Part shown: positions 50,401 through 62,400 of the stretch, piece after piece
How the letters are laid out: each line of letters begins with the position of its first letter
How positions within the stretch are numbered: position 1 is the stretch's first letter
Origin: Paracentrotus lividus
Taxonomy: Eukaryota; Echinodermata; Echinoidea; Camarodonta; Echinidae
NCBI GenBank assembly: GCA_940671915.1
Contig: CALNVZ010003434.1
Span: forward strand, 13,651,155-13,715,154
Length of the DNA: 64,000 nucleotides
Direction of reading: 5' to 3'
The notes under the pieces: model-generated
What the model saw: the letters and a program-made list of their open reading frames with translations, nothing else
Databases searched by the model: none
Told to the model about the DNA's origin: nothing
Position numbers and translations under genes: made by a program

Positions 50401-53400
50401 ACTTTGAAGTTTGCGCATCTTTTGAACCATTCTCGCAAAAATTCGCTACGCGTTACGACGCTGCAACGATTTTCAAAAATATCCGTCAGCACCAAAATGG
50501 CTCAAATGTGATTTTGTGTACAAAGTCAATGCAAATTGAGTTTTTCACCTAATTCATAAGATATGATTATTCTTACTTTCATTGGATGAATCAATTTATT
50601 TTAGATATTTGCTTAAAAATGGTTCTGAAATGATTCTTTTGCGTTAAAAAAAAAGAAAAACAAAAGGTTGAAAAAACAAAGAAATACATAAGAAATTCAT
50701 AAAAAAAATAAAATACATATAAAATATAATTTTGAAACGAAAATTTTTTTTTAGTACAATTGTTAGGAATGCCTATAAGGATAATAATACACAAAATTGC
50801 ATTCTAGGAGCTTTTTTTTTCAATTAGAGAAAAAGTATGATTCATGCATAAATTAGCATATTATATTCCATATAAAAAAAAAAATTAATAATTATTGGAA
50901 AAATTAACATCGCAGTCTGTAGATTAATATGGCTCACTACCACCATGCAATTTTCGGCGCGGTCGGACGGCCGAGATTAGGGGGGCATCATGGCCCCCCC
51001 CCCAGTTCTGACAGCTACAAAACACCAAGTCTTATTAGGTTAAAGGGGGGAAGGAACCCTAGGATTCATTAAATTGATCAAAAACAGGAAATCAAAGAAG
51101 CTATCAAATGAAAATTTGAGAAAAATGAATGACTAAATGAAGATAATTATGACACTTGATGTTGTGATATAATCTAGCTAAATGGGGAATCTCATATTGG
51201 CAAGAGCCCAAGATGTGCATGATGTTATATAACTGAATACTTGCATTATATTTGATAAATAATATTCTACATACAAATTGTCTTTNNNNNNNNNNNNNNN
51301 NNNNNNNNNNAAAAAAAAGTTGTCAAAAAGGGGGTGCGGCCTATACGGCGCTGCGGCCTTATCGCCGGCAAATACGGTACTCAAATCATTTCTGCCTACC
51401 TTTATGGTTCTTGCGGTTCACATTGGTCTTCCTTGGTGAAGGTTTCAATGTTATATGTTTGCCCAGGGTTGGCTGATTGCTGTAGGGGGAAAGAAGTAAT
51501 ATCAATGGCATTTTGCTTACTTAGAAAACCCCACACCTCAAATTCAGTATAGTACAAAAGGTAAACAAACAAAAAATTAATTGTCTTACTTGCATTTACT
51601 GCACTAGAAAATTATATATGGTCATCATTATCATCAATATCATTGATATCATCATCAGTCATCACTGTCACCATTATCATCATCTTCATAATCCCCAACA
51701 TTATTACCATCACCACCATCATCATCATCCTCATTATCATAATCATCAACATCCATGTCTATATAACGATATCAAACTTCAAGTGAACAAAATACAAATT
51801 AACCCAATTATCATCTTTCACAAACTATCAATTCAATTTCAAGTCAAATTAAATTTTCTTGAATATTCATATATCGGAACTTAAAAGTGAGCCAATCCTT
51901 ACAGTGATTTATTGAGCCCAGAATTCACTCTCAGGAACAATATTGATCCTAGCTAGTCAATCCCCTCTCCCCAACTCAAAGTTCATGTCATGCCTACAAC
52001 ATACCTTATAGTCTTGAGAGGGGAGCTCTTACAATCTGCTATGATATGAACATCATCTTTCCTGACAGGACCAGCAGTAGGTGGGACTAGGTAGAAGTAA
52101 TAAGACACCTGTATGACAAATGAGGAAATATAAATTTATTATATAAATTAACAATTTCATTTTAAAAAATCAAGGTAAAAAACAAAACAATAGTGTTACA
52201 ATCAGGAAATGATGTTACACCTTTTCATATTTTTCAAAATCTGAACTAAGTCCTTTGACCTACAACATATCCATCTCAAGAGATGCTCAAGGTGCACACA
52301 AATATAAAAAAATGACAAATTTGACATTGTTTGACAAGATTAAAGAACTAAACTTTAAATTATGATTCAGCAAAAGGCATTAAGCATCACATGAGTTTTA
52401 AGCACTGCCTTAAATGTAGAAAGAGTGTTAGCTGTTTGAATAGAGAGCTGTAAATTATTCCACAAGGAAGTAGCCGCAGATGCAAGTGCTAAATGTACAT
52501 AACTTTTTTATGTGCACCCTATATTTTCAAGGTTTTCATGGCCCGATCTCTGTCAATATTCTGCTTTTCTTCAAATTAACTTGACAATAGTACAAACTCT
52601 CTGTTTAAATCTCAGTAAAAATACATTTTGGGTAATGAACTGAGGTACATGTACAAGGTGATTTTCAGGTTGACTTACGATCTTCTTCAAGGTCAGAGGC
52701 TGGTCGGCCCAGAATGTCCGGTCTTCACCCAGGAGTTGATCATCACAGTTGTGCAGGAGGGACTCAGCCACACCCAAACATAACCAGCTGGGTTTCAGCA
52801 TGGATAGGAACATCTCCTGACAAGATCTGGTTCCTAAGATACCCTCTGTCAACAGACATGATATGGAAAAAAGAGGAAATAATAATAATAAATACAGTTG
52901 TGAAAGAGGCAGTCTGCCACACCCAAACATAACCAGCTTGGTTTCAGCATGGATAGGAACATCTCCTGGCATGCCCTGGTTCGTAAGATACCCTCTGTCA
53001 AGATCAATAATGATACAAACTAATATAACCATACCTCTATTTCTATCAACAAAAAATTATGGGTTGTAAAGTAGGAAGGGGGTGGGCACAGCCCCAAAAA
53101 ATTGAAACGGGGGGGGGGGGGGGGGGGGTGCAGTCAATTTTTTTTAGTAAACTGGAGTAAATTCTAGGTTTTCAAATTATGGGGGCATGGGGGGATGTCC
53201 ACTGAACCCCTGCCTGGATCGGCCACTGCCTCCTAAACTGCATACACATTGAAGTGGCTTTGCTTAACCCTAATCAGACTGGGGGGCCATCATGGCCCCC
53301 CTCGACATTTGCTGCGACCACTCCGCCGCACGAAATTTTCTGATCGCGCCGCTTGCTGACTTTTTACTTTGAAGTCTTGCGCATCTTTTGAAACCATTTT

Positions 53401-56400
53401 CGCAAAAATCGGTCGTACCGTTACGACGCTGCACGATTTTCAAAAATATCCGTCAGACCCAAAATGGCTCAAAAATGTGATTTTGTGTACAAAGTCAATG
53501 CAAATTGAGTTTTCTCACCTAATTCATAAAGATATGATTATTTTCACTTTCATTGGCTGAAATCAATTTATTTTAGCATATTTATGCTTAAAAATGGTTC
53601 TGAAATGATTTTTGCGTTAAAAAAAAAGAAAAACAAAAGGTTGAAAAAACAAAGAAATACATAAGAAATTCATAAAACAATAAAATACATAAAAAATTAA
53701 TTTTGAAACGAAAATTTTTTTCTAGTACAATTGTTAGGAATGCTATAAGGAATAATAATACACAAAATTAGCATTCTAGGAGCTTTATTTTTTCAATTAG
53801 AGCAAAAAGTATGATTTCATGCATAAATTAGCATAATTCATTCATATAAAAAAAAAATTAATATTATTTTGGAAAAATTAACATCGCAGTCTTGTAGATT
53901 ACATGGCTCACTACCACCATGCAAATTTTCGGCGCGGTCGGCGGCCGAGATCTTAGGGGGGGCCATCATGGCCCCCCCCCCCCCCAGTCTTGACAGCTAC
54001 CAAAACACCCCAGTCTTATTAGGGTTAAAGGGGAAGGAAACCCTAGGAATTCATTAAATTGTACAAAAACAGGAAAATCAAAGAAGCTGATCAATGAAAA
54101 TTTGAGAAAAAATGAATGAATAATAAGAAAGTTATGAGCACTTGAATGTTGTGATCAATACTGCTATGGGGATCCTCATATTGGCAACGAGCCCAAGATG
54201 TGTGATGTCATACATGAACAACTTCCCCATTACCTTTGTACATATTTTACTCAAATTGTCTTTTTTTTATTAATTCCGTTAAAAGATCTGAGATTCTTTT
54301 CATGGGAGGACATGTAATACAAGTTCACAAAATATAATCATGTGTGAAGAGTCTGTACTACTATTAGAATGAGGAAAAAGAAGAATTTTTGGTATTTTTT
54401 GTATGTCATATGGGAGAGTTGTTCATGTGTTACATCACACATCTTCGGCCTGTTGCCAGTGTGAGGATCTCCATAGCGTTAGTGATCACAACATTCAAAT
54501 GCACATAACTTTCTTATTATTTATTCAATTGTTCTCAAACTTTCTTTAATCTGTTTCTTTGATTTTTATTGTTTCATACAATTCAACTGAATCCTAGAGT
54601 TTCATTCTCCTTTAAATTAGAAAAAGTGCAGCTAAAAATCTGTTTTGCATACTACAAAATCGGGGGTAACATGATTTAGGGTAACACCAATTCACTTGCG
54701 AAAATGAGTAAAGTACATGAAATACAACCAACATAATATTAAAGAACTAAGAGAAATATGGCCTTCTCAATTCATGAACGGGAGAAATAAAGTAAGAAGT
54801 TACCTTGCTTGACCCTTGAGGCAAGTTTCTCAGCAAACTCTTTCCTCCCCTTCTCTTGGTTTTTACTGCCCGGTAGCGCACCAAACGCTACATGAATCTC
54901 TGCTGCTATAAGTAGTAGGGTCGACAGCAGACCAGTCACTGGTACCTGCATTGAATAAACAAAAGTCAGGATAGGTATTCTAATTCTAATTTGGATTAAT
55001 TCAACATTTTACAAAGATGTAAGCTCCATTCTTAAAAGGCAATAGATAGAGTTGTAATATGGGTTAAGTAAGAAAAAGCTTTAAAACTACAGAGCTAATA
55101 ATCTAATTCAATTTTGGATTATTAAAACATTTATTTGCACAAAGATTTTGGCTCAACTATGGAAATACAATGGTTCAATACATTAAAAGAATAAGTTTGA
55201 TAGTATTGTAGGTCATTACTTGTGAAATAATGTCATGGCATGACTTCAAACATGTTATTTTCCTGTTCAAATTCATTTCATGGTTTTATAATTAGAAAAG
55301 TCAAATTACAATTGTTCAGAATGTTGTTTAGATCTCAAGTCACTCCCATTCATAATATTAATATTTATGCCGAATAAAGGATGGGGAAAAAAGAAGAATA
55401 TGATCATTTATAAGCACTCAGTTTTATCCCTAATTGTCTGACTTACCCAATCGTCACAATCGGCGGCCATCTTGACTGCCTGGATGAAACGATTCATGAT
55501 CATATGTACATTGATAGGTACTTTCCGGGAGGCTTGTTCCATAGAGGAAGGCCACAAGATCTTGGCTAAGATGCACTTCGTAGGTCCCTTCCTGGAATCA
55601 TTACTTTCATCGGCCCTGGGGAATTTTAAGAAGAGAAATGGGAAGAAGTCAAAATCGTGAGAAACCTGTCAGAGACACGTCTGCAAACATGTATTTCATA
55701 TGAACGCAAGCTAAGGAGAAGATGGTGCTGCTCTATGAGGGAGCTCACATATCCTTGAGTTAGACCATCAAGGAAATACTGTATACATTATACATTTCGC
55801 AGGGCTTTTATTTCTGCAAATTTTGCGAGTATGGTGCTATTTGCGATATTAACAACACCCTATAATATTCCCTCCAATCCCATTTATCATTAGCATTCAC
55901 GGCACACCATGCCAGTACACATGTAGAAAATTTAGATTCATTTCACACTTTGTACTGGTTTCCAGATCGCGAATTTATACGACAGCGGTAATTTGCAAAA
56001 ATGTATGTACGCAAAAAATACAGCATATACAGTAGAACATCAATGGCCAAAAAGATCATTATAATCATTATTATCAAGGTGGTCAGTAAAACAATACAAC
56101 TTGGTTAAACAAATACAAACTACATTGCTGTCATACCTCCTAGCTGATGCCATGTAATCCTCCTCAAAGAGCGACACTAAGAAATGAAGTAGCATCTCTC
56201 CCGTTTCCATAGCAACCTTGACAGCTTCTTCGTCCTCATGTTCTTTCACATCATGAATGACCCTCTGACCATCTAATGCTCTCCTATACACAGTAAGAGA
56301 AACACATGTTAATGAAAATAAAGGAAGGGGGGAAAAGTTTTCTTAGATGCTGAATTTCAAAACTTTTTTACTCATGATACGCTTTTGCCTGGAAATATGG

Positions 56401-59400
56401 ATCATAATTTAGGTTGATGCAACCAATAGATGAAAAATTTAAGATAGAGTGATCTAGTAGCCCCAAATCATTCTTAACATTTCAAGCATATGAATTGTAC
56501 ATACTTCATCAAGGCGTAGGGTTAAATCATGTTCAAAGGTTGTTGTGTTATTGTCATAGCAAAATGTGCAACAAACAAAAGTATAAATAAATGACCAAAG
56601 GAAATGAATATTTTTCTGGACACAAATCAACTGCTGAATTGAAATTACGTAGGTTAAAGTTAGGGATATTTATTGGGGGTGGGAGGGGGGAGGGGTAGTT
56701 GTCCTAAGAACCAAATTATCCCACTCACCTTATGACAGCATCAAGGAACTCCCAGTGTGCGTTGTGGTATGTTACTTTGAATATCCCTGAAGGATTTACC
56801 ATGGAATCGAAGTAGAGACCATAATCACCTCCAAGGACAACTTCCCCCTTGAAATAGTGTTAGGGTTGCATGAAGGGGTAGTTATTTGGGGGGGGGGTGT
56901 CCTAGTATCTAATTATCCCACTCACCTTATGAACAGCATCCAAGAACTCCCAGTGTGCGTTGTGGTATGTTACTTTGAATATCCCTGGGGGAGGTACCAT
57001 GGAGTCAAAGTAGAGACCACGCAGTGATTCATAACACGCAGGACTGTGCAGACATAGAACCTGCTTCAAAATGTGAACTGCTTTACGACAGTTTGTCAGG
57101 CTGGAACACTGGAAAGGGATACGAAAACAATAGGGAACATAAACAATAAACATAATTAAACACTAGTAAGCGCTTATTACAAATCTACTGTAAAGCTGTA
57201 GTTTTCGTGGCTCTTGACTCTATGTGAAATTTGTGACTTGTACGCCAAAAACTACTGAAGCAAACATTAATCAATACAGTCATTTTTTTGGCAAAATCCA
57301 AAAGTTGTGTGCTACACATATTTGTCAGTCAAGATTGTGGCTTCTCAACACGAGTAGGTTCAACATGCCGAAAGATGTCATGGAAAAAAACTTATGCGAG
57401 CGTTGTGTGCCACCATTGTGTTCAGTTTAGGTGTGAATTAAGATGGAAAACACTACGTCCAGTGGAAAGGACAATAATGTTGGTTTTGTTTATGGGATAG
57501 CTACACATGGCCCTCTGCACGTTAAAACTAATACACTTTTCGTATAAGAGAAGGGTGTTGCACTCACCATATTGCACCTGTCTGTCCCGGTAATACTGCA
57601 ATAATATTTAGGATTCAAGGAGGCATGATAACTCAAAGAAGAAGACAAAGAAATGGGTAGAGGATATCAGTAGGTAAATATGGAGGCTAATGCATAAACT
57701 CACCAATAGAACATGTTGCATGATGCTGTACAGTATATGAGGAGGGGGATAGTAGTGGGTTGAGATGGAAGACCCAATAGAAGATAGCGCTTCTATCCAA
57801 TGAGATTCTTCGATGTTAGCCTCGATGGAATTACAGATGTTGGGTGGGAAAGGACTTGATAGGCAGTCATCGCTAGCACACTGTAATACAAGAAGAGAGT
57901 TCTTTAAATTTCATGATAATCAAATCTAAAGGGCAGTGATAAAATGAAAGGGGGGGGGGGTAGTTGGCCCATTTAGTAAAACTCACTTTACAAAATTAGA
58001 TATTCATTGTATTGATCTTGGGAAAATATTTGAACTGCACCTATGAGTTTCAAACTTTGTTGTTTTGCTGCCGAGTTTCGGTGGCATGGGGCCAACTGGT
58101 TTAATATAGATTATTGATAACTTTATAAAGCAGTGCTCTATTATTACAGTTTACACCATGATAAGCATTACTTCTACACTTACAATTCTTTTCTCAAATA
58201 ACAATTTTCTGCATTAATACAGATCTCAATACAAAAAACATATTATTTCCACTTTCTGGAGATTATTCTAGCATTATACCATTTTAGGTTCACATAATAC
58301 TGATCAAACCACAATGAAGTTAGAATCCTTCCAGGTACCTGTTTAAATCGGATACAGCCTGATAGACCGCAAGGCCAATAACGGGTCACCATAACCCAAG
58401 GACACCGGGTAACAATGTCCCAGGATTACATTTTGCTGTATGCCCTACACCTAACCCTAGGACACCGGGGCAAATGGTCCTACACCGAGGTGTAGATGTC
58501 TAGAGGCACTGCGAACCATAGGGATGTCCTCTTTAACTCTAACAAGGCCGGGGTATTTTGGGAGATCTTAGAGCTGGGGAGGGGCCTCCCAGGCCCCCCT
58601 TCATAACACATGAACTGTGTACCCGGGTGTCGCAAATTTGGTCTTAACCCTAAAAAGACTGGGCTATTTTGACACACATAAAGACTGGGGGGGGGGGCTC
58701 ATTCAGCCCCCCCTAAGATCTCGGCCGTTGAGCGCGCGATCGCGCTGAAACTTGGCACGCGCGGTTACCAACGGCATACTCTCCAAAACCAATGAGTCAT
58801 ATTGTCCGAAAAATTTCATTACTAATTAATTATGCTAATTTATGCATAAAATCTAAGATTTCTCTAATTAATTAAAAAAAGCTCTAAAAGTGCTAATTTT
58901 TGGTTTACAGGCTCTTTGTAGGCTTCTGGTGAAATGCGTTTAAAAAAAAAAACCTTTATCAAGATTTTTTTCTTATGTATTCTATTGTTTTTAAAATTTC
59001 TTATGTATTTCTTTGTTTTTCGACTTTTTGTTTTTTATTGTTTTTTCAATGGAAATCATCGGTGACACCATTTTAATCATAAACAACCTTAAATTAATTG
59101 ATTTTGATAAGTAAAAGAGAAAATAATGATACATTTATGAATTTTGGCTAAAAACACAATTTACATTGGATTTGTACACAAAATCACGTATTTGAGCAAA
59201 TTTGGGTCTGACGCACGGTTACAAAATGTTACGTAATTTCGGAACCGCGTATCCGGGCCTCGCAAATTTGGTCTCAAAAGTTGCGCGAGACTTGAAAGAA
59301 AATAGTCATGGAGTCTCGGCGAATTTTTTCCACGCGTTGCGAAGTTATCGCGAAAAATGTCGAGGGGGGGGCTGAATGAGCCCCCCCCCCAGTCTTTTTA

Positions 59401-62400
59401 GGGTTAAAAGATGCGGGAGATTCGGAGGAAAAATGTCATGAAACATCGCAGGCGAGAGCCTTTTCATGTCGCGAACATATTGCGCGAAACCCCCCCCCCT
59501 CCCCCCCCCCCGCCCTAGTTAGGGTTAAATCTAGGTGGAGGAAAGCATACTTGTAAACAAGATGCCTTGCTCAAGGACGTGCATTAAGCACTTAAAGCCC
59601 ACAACCCACCCCTCTAGTCTAGACCACGAAACATATTAGATTTCTTACCTGGAATGTCTTCTTGGGTCTAGGTATCAACATGGTGTATGGTACAAGAGGA
59701 AGATGTTGTGATGACAGCTAATTGGAAGAAATTCAAATAGTTCAATTGTTTTATTTCAATCACACAATATAAAACACAACAGAGTACACTAAGCAATACA
59801 AAAGGAATAACAATACATCATAGGAATAACCATACACAAGCTTGCATAGAGAGAAAAATGGTATGAAGGGGGAAAAATTTATAACATCTTTATACACAGT
59901 TCGGGGGAAAATCAAAACTTACTTGAGTGTATTTCTTTAAGTTTATTATGTAAAGCAGTTGCAAAAACAGATGGGAGCTTGCAGCAATTTTGATCAATAT
60001 AAAAAAATTAAAAAGGGAACTCTTAGAACTTTTCATTTTTACAATGGCAATATCAAACAAAGAGAGCTCTTGCAAAAATAAAATGGATTTTTACATTGAT
60101 AAAAAGAACCAGAGAGAGAGGGAGAGAGAGGGGGAGAGAACATAACCTCTTTATACCTTTCTCTTTTTCAATATCTGCAATGCTTCCTTCAGCTGATTGG
60201 GTGAAAAGTGTAGTTTCCTTTTGACACCCCTACCAGTATCACTGGAGGAGCTCTCCTTGTAAACGCTCGTTGTGGTTGATCCAGGAGTAACTCTTTCTTG
60301 AAGGTTGGTCTGTTTTCCTTGGGATCTGGTGCGAGGGGTCGGTTTGAGGAAAGTGTCTATCTTGGGTGTCCCCCGAGCTAGCAGAGAAAGAGGGAGAGAG
60401 GTTCAAGGCAGACAAGTATGATTAAGCCAATTAAGTTTCGTCAGACTGGAAGACAAGATCATGAAATTGTTTTTAATAATAAAAATGGTGGCTTTTTGTA
60501 CAGCACTCCTGTCCATCACGTTGTAACACTCATGGAGATTTATTTCCCCCCCCCCAAAAAAAAAAATCAACAACAAACAAACCCATAAAAACAACAACAA
60601 ACAAACAAAATAAAAAACACTCACAAAAAAAAAAGAGAGAAACCCCCCCCAAAAAAAAAAAACAAAAAAAAACACACACACACACAAACAGACTCATATG
60701 TTGTCTACCAACACAAGTTGGGTCAATCAATTTTACTAGCATTCTACTGCCAAGAATTACATGCTTTGAAAGACCAACTGTCTGTAAGACCTGTAAATTT
60801 AGACTACTTACCATGATCTTTCTTGGCACTGACAGTGGACACCACTACATTGCTCTGTTTCATAGTTTGGGTTGGGGTCATGGCGGCACTGGAAACATGA
60901 TAATTAGCCATGTTAGGTGCCTCCTGCAATAAGAAGATAAGCAATCACATGAGCTATGGCATCGTCATTCAAATAACCTACAATACTGCATAAATTTTGT
61001 CTAGATTATATGATAAACAGTATATATCTTCAATTGCAAGTATTGAGAGTATAGGTAAGAGCATTAGTCAGTATCACACAGTAATCCTAACTTCCAGTTA
61101 TCTCATGGATTTATTAAATAAATTTCAATTTTAATTAATGTCTACCCCCTTCCCCTCCAAAGGGAACAAAAATCCTCTCACAGATTTGAAAGAGATGATC
61201 TGATAATCTGGAAAAAGAAATGGGAGCTCCATGCCTCCAGATACTCTGTAGTCCTTCTCATAGAATTTTTCACAGCAACAGGAGAGATCAGAGAGGCTCA
61301 TTATACCAAATCCCACTTAGTGTCTATAAACACTACCCCTCCCATCCCAAGAGCGAATTAAAAAATGGAGACTCACTTGAAACAGATGTTCTGCTATGAA
61401 CTCTGGGAGCAGACAAGGGATGTTGCGAGCCTCTAGACACTCAACATCCTTCTCAAAGCATTTGTCGACGATGATGTGGGTGCAGAAGGAAGCCAATTTA
61501 GCCGGGTCCTTGATGAGAAGAGTTGCTGAGAGACATCGACCTCCACCCGCCTCCAGAACTCTAGAGGGAGGAAAATACAGCAATTGTCAGGCAATTAAAG
61601 CTTTAAAATAACCTTTTAACCCCTGAAACACCTGTAACCGCCGATCAGCTTACTCTTCAAATCATACAAAAAAGTTCAGCAGGAAGCTCTGAAGAACAAG
61701 TTGACATGTTTCACACAATGTTCAAGTGGAAAAGGGTTGTGAGGCTCATTTCTTTCTTTGATGAAATGTCCTCCTATTCATGCAATTTCCCACATCATGT
61801 TCCTAATATTAACAGTAGTTGAGAAATTCAATGAGGTATAAGGAAAGTTCAATTCAGATATGCTAACTGTCTCAAACACCATAATTTCTTTCAACAGAAT
61901 GGGTCAATTGCATTTGCTCCAGCGACAATCGCTCTGCTGTAAATTTCATACAATAATAAAACGACTATAAACTTCATCCCTGGACTTAACACTGTACCCT
62001 ACCCTACACGTACCTACGCCAGACAATTTATCGATTCTCCAAGAGAACAGGGAGTGCTTCATAAAAGAACTTGTTGGACATTTTATCCGACAAATTTGCT
62101 CTCAGCCAATCAGATGCAAGCACTTCAGTAGCTTATAACAGTTGTCAGTGAGAATCAGTAAATATTTGTTTCATGAAATGATCTCCAGGTGGTTTGTCAA
62201 CTTGGCTTGAATACCATACCTTCTATAAACAGAAGCCCTATTCTTCTGGTTCGTGACAAGGAGGAGGACCTTCCATCCATGAAATGCTCCACGCCCGCTG
62301 GATCCTATCTTCTCCCTCCATCGTCTAGGAGCAGTCAGAAGCCCCGGGAGGACGTTCTCCGACACCACATCACCCGCGCTCCATTCGTAATCGATCTCCG

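Larger units (their letters stand above)
48362..54250. repeat. 2.9-kb direct duplication around an N gap
   Basis: Sequence from about 48362 to 51285 recurs from 51311 to about 54250 in the same order: aaaaaagttgtcaaaaaggg, microsatellite, exon o, exon n, G run and the ccatcatggcc element. Differences are mostly single-base indels. The 25-N gap (51286-51310) sits at the junction. Confidence 0.9.
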
